From assembly GCA_902363455.1 (NCBI GenBank), contig CABJAC010000003.1, positions 226,374-290,373 on the forward strand: a stretch of DNA of 64,000 bases, given 5' to 3'. The notes under the pieces were generated by a model. It did no database searches. It saw only the letters and a program-made list of their open reading frames with translations, and was not told the DNA's origin. Source of the stretch: Caryophanales bacterium. GTDB taxonomy: Bacteria > Bacillota > Bacilli > Exiguobacteriales > Exiguobacteriaceae. Position numbers and translations under genes: made by a program. Below, piece by piece: positions 56,957-64,000 of this stretch (position 1 is the first letter of the stretch; the number at the start of each line of letters is the position of its first letter).

Positions 56957-57526
56957 ATGGAACACGAAAAATTATATCCTGGACAAGAAGCACTGTTATA
57001 CAGTCACAAAATTGTCCAACTGAGCAAAGCACTATGGAAAACGGTAGAAAAAGATTGGCAAAACTGGATCAAACCTTTTGATTTAAACATTAATGAACAT
57101 CATATTTTATGGATTTCCCATGCACTGGGTGGTGCCTCGATTTCCGAAATCGCTAAATACGGTGTGATGCACGTCTCAACGGCATTTAACTTTTCGAAAA
57201 AATTAGAAGACCGTGGTCTTTTGACGTTTTCAAAAAAAGAGACGGATAAGCGCAATACCTACGTACAGTTGACACCAGAAGGCGAAAGTTTGTTGCTGGA
57301 AACGATCCAAGCATTCCGTCCTGAAGAAAATGGTGTTTTCCGTGCTTCGCTGCCGCTCCAGGAGCTTTATGGAAAGTTTCCTGAACTGACAGACATATCA
57401 GCGATTGTCCGTCGTCTCTATGGCGATAGTTTTATGGACATCTTTGCTGAGACGTCAAAAATGATTACAGAAGAAGCAGATCGGCGTCCGCAGGATCCGG
57501 TCATCGACTCCATCAAAAAAGCATGA
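56957..57526 (+). CDS. hpr: Hpr/ScoC transition-state regulator (MarR family)
   Basis: The 189-residue protein has the MarR-type winged helix with [28 protein letters not shown] and [19 protein letters not shown], and the N-terminal [22 protein letters not shown] typical of Hpr. ScoC represses extracellular protease, motility and peptide-transport genes in Bacillus and is antagonised by entry into stationary phase. It stands in the same place relative to prsA and hit. CGAAAGGATG precedes the ATG. Confidence 0.9.
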   Translation: MEHEKLYPGQEALLYSHKIVQLSKALWKTVEKDWQNWIKPFDLNINEHHILWISHALGGASISEIAKYGVMHVSTAFNFSKKLEDRGLLTFSKKETDKRNTYVQLTPEGESLLLETIQAFRPEENGVFRASLPLQELYGKFPELTDISAIVRRLYGDSFMDIFAETSKMITEEADRRPQDPVIDSIKKA

Positions 57527-57549
57527 CCTTTGCATGAATTTCAGTTGGT

Positions 57550-57582
57550 AACGTTCTATGCCACAAGGCCTAGGACGTTTTT
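57550..57582 (+). terminator. Weak terminator after hpr
   Basis: AACGT and CTA (57550-57558) pair with TAG and ACGTT (57571-57579) around one mismatch, followed by T. Confidence 0.45.
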
Positions 57583-57797
57583 TGTTGTTTTTTAGCAAGT
57601 AACGTTCCGGTTACCATTCTGTCTCAAAACGTTGCGGCACCTCACAATTTCCCACAAAAATAGTACGCCTGCATCCCATCTGATATGGTAGCATGATGTA
57701 AGAGCAATTCACTTTTGATTTTGCAGAAAGCTGTCAAGGTAACGAAGATATGATATGATAGAACGGTTGAAATAAATGGTAAATTAGGGGTGTATGT

Positions 57798-58715
57798 ATG
57801 AAAAAGAAACTTTTAAGTGTAGCAGCAGTGGCAAGTGTGTTCACATTAGCAGCGTGTGGTTCAAACGATGAAGCCGTCATCAACTATAAAGGCGGAGAAG
57901 TCAACAAAGCGGACGTTCAAGAAGAAGCGTACCAAAAAGCTGGTGCTCAAATTGCTTTCCAACAAACAATGAATAATCTGCTCGAAAAAGAATATGGTAA
58001 AAAAGTTACCGACAAAGAAGTCGAAGCAGAAGTTAAGAAAACAAAAGATCAGTTCCCGGACAAAGAACAGTTCAAATCTACTCTTCAAACAGCCGGTATC
58101 AAAAGTGAAAAAGACTTCGAAAAAGTGTTACGTACACAAATGCTCTTAACAGAAGCAAAATCAGCTAAATCTAAAGTAACCGATAAAGAAATCGAAGATC
58201 GTTTCAATCAGGAGAAAGTAGAAGTAAAAGCAAGCCACATCCTCGTTGAAAAAGAATCAGAAGCCAAATCTATCAAAAAACAATTGGATGAGGGCGGCGA
58301 CTTCGCGAAGATTGCCAAATCGAAATCGACGGATACAGGAAGTGCAACAAAAGGCGGCGATCTTGGATTCTTCACAAAAGGAAAAATGGTTGAGGAATTC
58401 GAAAATTATGCGTTCAAGGATGGCGTTGAAGGTAAAATTTCCGATCCAATCAAAACACAATTTGGATACCACATCATTAAAGTAACGGATCGTAAAGAGA
58501 AAAAAGACTTTACGCTTGAAAAAGAATCGGATCGGATTAAAAAAGCATTGGCTGAAGAAAAAGCCGCTCAAGTTAATCCAAACGACATCTACCGTTCATT
58601 AATGAAAAAATATGATGTCAAAATCGAAAATAAAGACTTCAAAGATGCGTTTGATCTTGATAAGCAAGAACAACAACAGATGCAACAACAAATGCAACAG
58701 CAACCACAACAATAA
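57798..58715 (+). CDS. prsA: PrsA foldase lipoprotein (parvulin type)
   Basis: The 305-residue protein has a lipoprotein signal peptide with the lipobox LAAC (Cys 20), an N-terminal chaperone region, and a parvulin peptidyl-prolyl isomerase domain from VKASHILVEKESEAK to TQFGYHIIKVTD. The C-terminus is a glutamine-rich tail (QEQQQMQQQM repeated). PrsA assists the folding of secreted proteins at the outer face of the membrane and is essential in Bacillus for secretion and wall growth. A possible ribosome site AGGGGTG lies six bases before the ATG. Its context (EcsAB, Hpr, CssRS-like) fits a secretion theme. Confidence 0.95.
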   Translation: MKKKLLSVAAVASVFTLAACGSNDEAVINYKGGEVNKADVQEEAYQKAGAQIAFQQTMNNLLEKEYGKKVTDKEVEAEVKKTKDQFPDKEQFKSTLQTAGIKSEKDFEKVLRTQMLLTEAKSAKSKVTDKEIEDRFNQEKVEVKASHILVEKESEAKSIKKQLDEGGDFAKIAKSKSTDTGSATKGGDLGFFTKGKMVEEFENYAFKDGVEGKISDPIKTQFGYHIIKVTDRKEKKDFTLEKESDRIKKALAEEKAAQVNPNDIYRSLMKKYDVKIENKDFKDAFDLDKQEQQQMQQQMQQQPQQ

Positions 58716-58720
58716 GAAGA

Positions 58721-58757
58721 AAATCCCTGCCTCCCAAAAAGGAAGCAGGGATTTTTT
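58721..58757 (+). terminator. prsA terminator
   Basis: AAATCCCTGC (58721-58730) pairs with GCAGGGATTT (58745-58754), followed by T. The 3-prime T run is directly adjacent to the ORF-less element described next. Confidence 0.9.
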
Positions 58758-58760
58758 TAT

Positions 58761-59171
58761 CAAAATTAGCCGAGAATACTCCCACTTCTAAACGTTCAGG
58801 GCGAAGCCCTAGTGCAAGTGGGAGATGAATCGTCTTCGGGCAAAGCGTGTCTTGCGACACGTTAATTGCCCGACACTCCTGGTGTGAAAGCAATTAAAAT
58901 CAGGAATAAAAAAAGAGTCATGTTCTTTGAAAACTGAAGATATAGGGTTGTGACAGGAAGTTCGTCTGTCACGTAAAATCTTCAACGTTCACCTTGCGGA
59001 TGACCGAAGTAGCGAAAACCAAGCAGAGTAGGCATCCGCATAAAAGAAACGGACAAGATCAACGTTCAACCGTCGGGACGACGGGGTTAGCCTGATCAAT
59101 TTTTGACCGCTCGGTTGAATAACTCAGGAATCCTCCACCTCTTAGCGAAGCGTAGGTGGAGGTAGTTCAAC
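58761..59171 (+). mobile_element. ORF-less structured element, probable IS200/IS605-derived omega-RNA-like unit
   Basis: This 411-base region has no convincing open frame but is full of perfect stems. Left end: CTCCCACTT (58779-58787) with AAGTGGGAG (58816-58824) and an inner AGGGC/GCCCT; CGGGCAA (58837-58843) with TTGCCCG (58866-58872) around CGTGTC/GACACG. Middle: TGAAGAT/ATCTTCA (58935, 58978) around GTGACAG/CTGTCAC; TGCGGATG/CATCCGCA (58995, 59033). Right: TTCAACCG/CGGTTGAA (59065, 59112), then CCTCCACCT (59132-59140) with AGGTGGAGG (59154-59162), ending TTCAAC at 59166-59171. TTTAT precedes it at 58756-58760. Terminal hairpins and this right end are typical of IS605-type elements whose 3-prime end encodes the TnpB guide RNA. 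Identification is by pattern, not by search. Confidence 0.55.
59132..59171 (+). ncRNA. Right-end hairpin and guide junction of the omega-RNA-like element
   Basis: A 9-base perfect stem with a 13-base loop is followed by TAG and TTCAAC. In TnpB-type systems the guide begins directly after this end, here with TACTGATGGATGTTACC, which lies in the tail of namA. Expression is not known. Confidence 0.4.
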
Positions 59172-59183
59172 TACTGATGGATG

Positions 59184-60206
59184 TTACCGAACCGGTGCCC
59201 GTTCATATTGTTTCGGTAAACTCACCTCGTCCTTCAGTTCTGCCGCCGCATGATAGACCCAGTATGGTTGACGCAACAGTTCACGGGCAAGCAAGATGAC
59301 GTCTGCGCGCTCGCTGCGAATGATTTCTTCGGCAAGCGTCGCTGTCGTAATCAGACCGACCGCACCCGTCTTTATGCCAGTCGCCTGTTTAATTTCCGCC
59401 GCATACGGGACTTGATAACCGGGATAAACTTCCGGTACAGCGTTCGCGACGACTGCTCCTGAACTGCAATCGAGCAAATCAATCTGACGTTTCTGTAACT
59501 CTTCCGCTAGCGGAATATAGTCCGTTGCCGTCATTCCGCCTTTTGCATGATCTGCAGCTGAAATGCGAACCCACAAGGAAAGAGTGGTCCGCTCCTGAAT
59601 CGCATCGATGATCTCAAGCAAAAAGCGCATCCGATTTTCCATTGATCCGCCGTATTGGTCTTGGCGTTTATTGGATAACGGAGATAAAAATGTATTGATT
59701 AAATAGCCATGCGCACCATGGATTTCAATAAAATCATAACCCGCTTGTTCGACTCGAAGAGCCGCATCGACGAACTGCTGTTTAATCATATTGATTTCTT
59801 CCATCGTCAGTTCGCGTGGAGACACATACGAATCGTCAAACTCGATGGCTGATGGTGCGACAGGAGGCATTGCCGTCGTACTTTTTCGTCCGGCGTGCGC
59901 CAACTGAACACCGGCTTTCGCTCCTGCTGCCTTGACCTGATCGGCAATCCGCGTTAATCCTTCGATGTGTGCATCCGACCAGACGCCGAGATCACCAGCT
60001 GAGATCCGCCCGTCCGGTGTGACGGCCGTTGCCTCCAAGATGACACCGCCTACCCCACCGACAGCACGTGACGCATAATGGGTGACGTGCCAATCTGTCA
60101 CCATTCCATCTTCTTTTGCACTATACATGCACATCGGTGCCATGATGACACGGTTTCGGAACAACAGATTTCCGATTTGGACTGCTTCAAATAGCTTGGT
60201 TTTCAT
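59184..60206 (-). CDS. namA: NADPH dehydrogenase, Old Yellow Enzyme family (YqjM type)
   Basis: The 340-residue FMN enzyme has the YqjM signatures: MAPMCMYSA with C26 and Y28 at the exact positions of the redox-sensing cysteine and tyrosine of YqjM, QLAHAGRKS, and FIEIHGAHGYLINTFLSP with the two active-site histidines. It reduces activated C=C bonds of enals, enones and nitro compounds, and is linked to detoxification. AAGGAGAG precedes the ATG. Its 3-prime end abuts the ORF-less element. Confidence 0.94.
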   Translation of the reverse strand: MKTKLFEAVQIGNLLFRNRVIMAPMCMYSAKEDGMVTDWHVTHYASRAVGGVGGVILEATAVTPDGRISAGDLGVWSDAHIEGLTRIADQVKAAGAKAGVQLAHAGRKSTTAMPPVAPSAIEFDDSYVSPRELTMEEINMIKQQFVDAALRVEQAGYDFIEIHGAHGYLINTFLSPLSNKRQDQYGGSMENRMRFLLEIIDAIQERTTLSLWVRISAADHAKGGMTATDYIPLAEELQKRQIDLLDCSSGAVVANAVPEVYPGYQVPYAAEIKQATGIKTGAVGLITTATLAEEIIRSERADVILLARELLRQPYWVYHAAAELKDEVSLPKQYERAPVR

Positions 60207-60264
60207 CTTGCACTCTCCTTACATCGTTTTTGCATACTGTTCGTTAGTTTCGTTCATTCCACAA

Positions 60265-61185
60265 TTAAAGTTTCGGACGATAAAAAGAGCGGTTATCCAG
60301 CGCAAAGGAGCGCTCCGAGAATTGCCCGGGTTCCACATATTCCAGCAATCGGTCCATCATCGTCATCCGGGCATCCAGATTATCGATCAGGAAGAGCACT
60401 TCCGCCTCACGCATTTGTGGTGCGACGGCGGATCCCCATTCCGGACGACCGTGGTGACTTAACACCAGATGTTGCAAGACCGTCAATACTTCTGCGTCGA
60501 TCTGCAGCTCTGCTCCGACCTTTTCCAGTTCTGCGACCATTAATGAAATATGTCCGACCAGTTTTCCCGGTAACGTATATTCCGGCGTGACGGGATCCGA
60601 CAATTCCTTGATTTTCGCGTAGTCATGCAAGACGACACCGGCAATCAACAGATCTCGGTTCAATGTCGGATAAAGACGCGCGATTTGATCCGCAAGCTTC
60701 AACATCGACAGGACATGATACGACAATCCCGAATAAAACGCATGATGATTTTTGACGGCTGCCGGATGGGTGAAGTAAGCATCAAAATCCTTGATGACAA
60801 GATGTTTGACGAGTTTTTTCATATCGGCATGATGAATCGACTCAATGAACCCCAATACTTCTGTTTCAATCTGTTCCCGCGGGATCGGCGCAGATTGAAT
60901 GTATTCTTCGACATTCGTATCCTCAAGCACGGTAATCTGTTTTAATTTCAATTGTGTCCGTCCACGATAATCCATCACTTCCCCGGCAGCATGGACAATG
61001 AACTTCGGCGCATATTTAGTGAGATCACTCGTATCCCACATTTTTGTCTCAATTTCGCCTGTCTTATCTGCTAAAATCAATGTCAGATACGGTTTTCCGT
61101 TGGCGGCGATTCCTTTTAATGCTTGTTTGATCATGACTCGTTGATCGAGCATCTCTCCCACTGCTAATTGACCGATACCTTTCAT
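60265..61185 (-). CDS. yhaM: 3-prime to 5-prime exoribonuclease YhaM
   Basis: The 306-residue protein has an N-terminal OB-fold (GKPYLTLILADKTGEIETKMWD) and a C-terminal HD phosphohydrolase domain (YHVLSMLKLADQIARLYP, AGVVLHDYAK, and the downstream VLSHHGRPEWGS). This is the YhaM layout; YhaM degrades RNA from the 3-prime end with manganese. It is close to prsA and hpr in Bacillus as well, so synteny supports the assignment. Start at the ATG after GGACGTG. Confidence 0.93.
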   Translation of the reverse strand: MKGIGQLAVGEMLDQRVMIKQALKGIAANGKPYLTLILADKTGEIETKMWDTSDLTKYAPKFIVHAAGEVMDYRGRTQLKLKQITVLEDTNVEEYIQSAPIPREQIETEVLGFIESIHHADMKKLVKHLVIKDFDAYFTHPAAVKNHHAFYSGLSYHVLSMLKLADQIARLYPTLNRDLLIAGVVLHDYAKIKELSDPVTPEYTLPGKLVGHISLMVAELEKVGAELQIDAEVLTVLQHLVLSHHGRPEWGSAVAPQMREAEVLFLIDNLDARMTMMDRLLEYVEPGQFSERSFALDNRSFYRPKL

Positions 61186-61290
61186 TTCACAACACGTCCT
61201 TTATAAAAATTCATTTTTCACCGGATAGATCCGCGGATAAATCTGACTACAGTACATACTTTATCATTCTACTATATGGGAGCTCAAAAC

Positions 61291-62202
61291 ATGGAATTCA
61301 ACTCACAATTTACCTGGCATCGATATCCGTCGATTTCTGCTTATGAACAATACGTCAGTCATCTGGCGGAGATGCCGTCCTTTCAACTGGATTGGCTGAA
61401 CGAACTTCGGGCAAAAGATATGAACTTTACGCGAACTGAACTGGATGTCCTGTATGGTTCTATTGTCACCTGGCAAAATCCGGTCGACCGAAGTGACCGC
61501 CGATCCATCTGTTATTACGTTTCAGAAAACGAGTTGATTACGATCGGATTGTCTGACCATATAGTTTCCTTAATCGAACCGTTTAAAACGTCAACCCCTT
61601 TCGAAGCCTTTTATGCGATTTTGGCCTTACAGATGAACACCTATTTTACCGGCATTGATAATTTTGAAACTGAACTGTTTTCAAGACAAGACGAACTCCG
61701 CGGAAGCATCAATGAAAATTCGCTCGACAGTATTTTCGGTTTACGGGATACGATTGAAAATTGGTCGGACTTGATCGTTCCTTTTCAGGAACTGATTTTG
61801 GCAGGTCCGGAAGCCTTTATCCGGCAAACGGATTATGAAGAGGTCCTGCCCTTTCGTCTGGCTGAAAAACGGATTGCCCGTCTGTTGATGTTGATTGAGC
61901 ATTACCAAAAAGATATCGAGGTTCTGCTCGATTTATCGACGACCGTTTCAAACTTCAGAGGGAATGAAATCATGAAGGCGCTAACGATTTTCACAGCTGT
62001 CGCCACGCCGATGATGGCCCTTGGCGCCATTTGGGGAATGAACTTCAAGGATATGCCGGAACTGGATTGGAAGTACGGGTACGCCGCCTCGCTTTCTTTA
62101 ATCTTCCTGACAACAGGCGGTATTTTCTACTGGATGAAACGTCGTGGTTGGTTGGGGGCACTCGTCCGGATGCCAGAAAATAAGCAAAAGCGAAAAAAAT
62201 AG
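61291..62202 (+). CDS. CorA-family divalent cation transporter
   Basis: The 303-residue protein has a long cytoplasmic domain and two C-terminal membrane helices, the first ending with the YGMNF-like motif (here WGMNF, the GMN signature of CorA channels). Magnesium is the most likely ion, though zinc or cobalt transport is possible for CorA relatives. GGGAGC lies before the ATG at 61291; a start at 61276 would lie before that site. The gene is single and followed by dinB. Confidence 0.88.
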   Translation: MEFNSQFTWHRYPSISAYEQYVSHLAEMPSFQLDWLNELRAKDMNFTRTELDVLYGSIVTWQNPVDRSDRRSICYYVSENELITIGLSDHIVSLIEPFKTSTPFEAFYAILALQMNTYFTGIDNFETELFSRQDELRGSINENSLDSIFGLRDTIENWSDLIVPFQELILAGPEAFIRQTDYEEVLPFRLAEKRIARLLMLIEHYQKDIEVLLDLSTTVSNFRGNEIMKALTIFTAVATPMMALGAIWGMNFKDMPELDWKYGYAASLSLIFLTTGGIFYWMKRRGWLGALVRMPENKQKRKK

Positions 62203-62208
62203 ATATCA

Positions 62209-62220
62209 GAACATAAGTTC
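62209..62220. promoter_or_regulatory. LexA box of dinB
   Basis: GAACATAAGTTC is a perfect 12-base palindrome matching the core of the Bacillus SOS box (GAAC-N4-GTTC). It lies between a possible -35 and a TATACT -10 (62223-62228), 50 bases before the dinB start. Confidence 0.75.
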
Positions 62221-62271
62221 GTTATACTTATTTTACTTGAACTGGATTCTAAAATGAAGGAGGAAACCTTG

Positions 62272-63351
62272 ATGGGACGGAAAATCATTCATGTGGATAT
62301 GGACGCCTTTTATGCTTCAGTGGAGCAACGCGACCGTCCACACTTAAAAGGAGTGCCCGTCATCGTCGGGGGACCTCCTCATGCCCGTGGTGTCGTCGCT
62401 ACGTGTTCCTACGAGGCGCGGAAGTACGGGATTCATAGTGCGATGCCTTCACGTCGTGCGTTTCAGCTTTGTCCGCGTGCTGTTTTCCTGCGTCCTCGTT
62501 TTGAAGTATATCGTGCCGTCAGCGCGCAAATCATGGAGTTATTTCTTGAAGTCACACCGCTCGTCGAACCGCTGTCGTTGGATGAAGCGTATCTCGATGT
62601 GACAGAAAATCATTTGAATCTAACCAGTGCAACCCATATCGCGCAATACATCTTGTCTGAAATCAAGCGGCGGACCAGTTTGACCGCTTCCGCCGGTGTC
62701 TCGAACTCAAAACTTGTCGCTAAAATTGCTTCCGGTCACCAAAAACCAAATGGTTTGACCGTCCTTCCACCGGACGCTGTTCTGCCGTTTTTATCCGGAT
62801 TAAAGATCGGTGATTTACACGGAGTTGGCAAGGTGACGGAACAAACACTTCGAAAACACGGATTTGAAACGATCTCCGATATCCAACAAGCGCCGCTTAC
62901 AGAGTTGCGCGGGTTGCTCGGTCGGGATCGGGGAACGGAGTTATATGCGATGGCGCACGGAGAGGACGAGCGCTTGGTTCGCCCACACCGTGAACGAAAA
63001 TCGATCGGGTCTGAGAGCACCTTCGAAGAAGATACGGAAGACATCGACACCATTTTCGAAACACTAAAACGGGAAGCTCTTTCCGTCGTCAAGACGCTTA
63101 ATCAAAAGGAATTGGTCTGTCGAACCGTCACACTCAAATGGAAAACAGAAGATTTTCAATCTCGCTCGAAACGTTACACATTTTTGGAAGAAACGGCTGA
63201 CGAAGAAACGTTGCTCCGGATCACGACCAAACTGTTTAATGAAATTGAATTTTCAGGCCCGATTCGGTTAATCGGCATGAGCGTCAGCCATCTTGAATCC
63301 CCCTCCCCCTCCAAACAATTGACATGGCAGGATATTGATTCTTACTTGTAA
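62272..63351 (+). CDS. dinB: DNA polymerase IV (Y family)
   Basis: The 359-residue protein begins IIHVDMDAFYASVEQRD with the catalytic aspartate and has the second acidic cluster PLSLDEAYLDVT, the palm motif TASAGVSNSKLVAKIASGHQKPNG, the helix-hairpin-helix thumb GDLHGVGKVTE, and a little-finger domain. It copies past damaged bases. GAAGGAGG lies before the ATG at 62272. The upstream region contains a LexA box, so SOS induction is likely. Its last residues do not carry an evident beta-clamp motif of QLxLF type, although SPSPSKQLTWQD could serve. Confidence 0.95.
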   Translation: MGRKIIHVDMDAFYASVEQRDRPHLKGVPVIVGGPPHARGVVATCSYEARKYGIHSAMPSRRAFQLCPRAVFLRPRFEVYRAVSAQIMELFLEVTPLVEPLSLDEAYLDVTENHLNLTSATHIAQYILSEIKRRTSLTASAGVSNSKLVAKIASGHQKPNGLTVLPPDAVLPFLSGLKIGDLHGVGKVTEQTLRKHGFETISDIQQAPLTELRGLLGRDRGTELYAMAHGEDERLVRPHRERKSIGSESTFEEDTEDIDTIFETLKREALSVVKTLNQKELVCRTVTLKWKTEDFQSRSKRYTFLEETADEETLLRITTKLFNEIEFSGPIRLIGMSVSHLESPSPSKQLTWQDIDSYL

Positions 63352-63408
63352 AATGAACGACTATTCATTACACTTGTATTAGTGAAATACGACAAGGGGG
63401 AACCAGCC

Positions 63409-63627
63409 ATGCTTTATACGATCACCGCATTTTCGGATCGGGGAGAAACCTTATTAGATGATACGTTTGACGCTCCGTCGGATTCCGAGGCGCGTCAAGA
63501 AGGCATCCGTCGCCTGAAAGAAGCAGACTTGGAGCACCGTGGGGCACGGGTGACACGCGCCGGACAGTTGATTCATTTTGAGCGGGCCTATCTCCCCCGT
63601 CTTGTTCCGTCAAAAAATACACCGTAA
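63409..63627 (+). CDS. YhzD-like small protein
   Basis: The 72-residue protein starts LYTITAFSDRGETLLDDTFDA and has a short alpha/beta pattern like the YhzD family (Bacillus relatives read YYHLTAFDKNGETLLDETFEA). Function unknown. AAGGGGGAACC precedes the ATG. It follows dinB by 57 bases and may be co-transcribed with it. A terminator follows directly. Confidence 0.65.
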   Translation: MLYTITAFSDRGETLLDDTFDAPSDSEARQEGIRRLKEADLEHRGARVTRAGQLIHFERAYLPRLVPSKNTP

Positions 63628-64000
63628 GAAAAAGCCTCGGTCAGGTAGACCGAGGCTTTCAGATCGTAGACAAACCCTCATTTCAACGTTGAAATGAGGG
63701 TTTGTCTTATGTAGTCGTATAAAGTGATGTGAAAAATAAGGATTCCCACCGGAATCCCATGACCAGTTCGCTAATTTTTTGAGGTTCAGGGCACTAAAAG
63801 TAAGCATCGCTTGTAGCGTTATTTTTTTCAGACCACGATATCGGGCCCAACGCATGCCATGCTTTTCTTTTGCATCTGCGAAGACGCATTCGATTGTCTC
63901 CTGTCGTTTTCGATACAATGCACGATTCACGGAAGTATGCCGTAAATGCTCCACCTCATCCATTGCTTCCTGCCAGACATGACGCAGGATCATTTTTTTA
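63610..64000 (-). CDS. IS1182-family transposase (C-terminal part, partial at window edge)
   Basis: The visible 130 residues contain the IS1182 signature RQETIECVFADAKEKHGMRWARYRGLKKITLQAMLTFSALNLKKLAN; the frame is open to the window edge, so the N-terminus lies beyond it. The last 30 codons read through the terminator of the YhzD-like gene and into that gene by 18 bases, so the natural stop codon seems to be lost or lies outside the element. A 40-base perfect palindrome lies within its C-terminal part. Whether the copy is intact cannot be judged here. Confidence 0.8.
   Translation of the reverse strand, partial: KKMILRHVWQEAMDEVEHLRHTSVNRALYRKRQETIECVFADAKEKHGMRWARYRGLKKITLQAMLTFSALNLKKLANWSWDSGGNPYFSHHFIRLHKTNPHFNVEMRVCLRSESLGLPDRGFFLRCIF
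63631..63659 (+). terminator. Terminator of the YhzD-like gene
   Basis: AAAGCCTCGGTC (63631-63642) pairs perfectly with GACCGAGGCTTT (63648-63659) around AGGTA. Confidence 0.9.
63668..63707. repeat. 40-base perfect palindrome at the IS1182 end
   Basis: Bases 63668-63687 are the exact reverse complement of 63688-63707, with no loop. The unit core is ACCCTCATTTCAAC. It probably lies at or near the IS terminus and may act as a transcription terminator that shields the IS from outside reads. Confidence 0.75.

Noticed and set aside
58639..58893. Open frame of 84 residues on the minus strand over the prsA tail and the structured element
   Set aside because: It runs over the prsA coding end and terminator, has no ribosome site, and its composition follows the hairpins. 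It is not taken as a gene, though it could be a read-through of a former TnpB end.
58921..58942. TTCTTTGAAAACTGAAG, similar to processing sequences in Firmicute rRNA operon spacers
   Set aside because: No rRNA gene or tRNA is nearby and the motif is short. It is treated as part of the structured element.
58761..59171. Group I intron or IStron
   Set aside because: I looked for the conserved P, Q, R and S core elements and did not find them; no flanking reading frame is interrupted.

Overview
The window looks like chromosome of a Bacillales bacterium of the Exiguobacterium type. Strong AGGAGG-type ribosome sites precede most genes, and the gene complement is typical of Bacillales: AddAB, ComK, a CssRS-like pair, GlpP, TnrA, EcsAB, Hpr/ScoC, PrsA and YhaM. 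The C30-type carotenoid cluster at the left also fits an orange-pigmented Exiguobacterium. No rRNA, tRNA, CRISPR array or prophage is visible. The genus is inferred from content, not from a marker gene.

Layout. 1-8053: two convergent carotenoid operons, with a CruF-like protein, acyltransferase, CrtQ-like glycosyltransferase and CrtP-like oxidase on the plus strand, and a CrtM-like synthase with two CrtN-like desaturases on the minus strand. 8160-12682: a methyltransferase, a UPF0344 membrane protein and a large histidine kinase with its single-domain response regulator. 12831-19807: the addBA recombination operon. 20089-24932: a truncated haemoglobin, small unknowns, comK, a CssRS-like pair, a 51-residue Fur-flanked peptide gene and mgsA. 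25008-29320: acyl-CoA ligase, short-chain dehydrogenase, lipoate ligase and a DsbA/FrnE-like protein. 29462-34353: the glpPFKD glycerol regulon, with transcription-terminator leaders in front of glpF and glpD and a catabolite-repression site at the glpF promoter. 34520-43309: a YczE-like membrane protein, an ABC exporter, a diguanylate cyclase, a sucrase, an acetyltransferase and a UvrD-like helicase. 43365-46226: mscL, a HAD phosphatase and cardiolipin synthase. 46363-49743: hemEHY. 49889-51607: divergent tnrA and ammonium transporter gene sharing a perfect TnrA box.

51672-61185 corresponds to the ecsAB-hit-yhaH-hpr-prsA-yhaM neighbourhood of Bacillus. Here it is opened by three tandem GlsB/YeaQ-like genes and a TcaA-like membrane protein, and by an ORF-less, heavily structured element of about 410 bp (58761-59171) between prsA and namA. 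That element has hairpin ends and nested stems like an IS200/IS605-derived guide-RNA (omega RNA) unit without its transposase or nuclease. It is the most unusual object in the window. 61291-64000: a CorA-like transporter, SOS-type dinB, a YhzD-like gene and the 3-prime part of an IS1182-type transposase that runs off the end.

Functionally the window combines pigment synthesis, glycerol use under GlpP and CcpA, nitrogen control by TnrA, haem synthesis, DNA repair (AddAB, DinB, helicase) and envelope protein quality control (CssRS-like, PrsA, Ecs). Start codons were chosen by ribosome-site spacing, and several are TTG or GTG.
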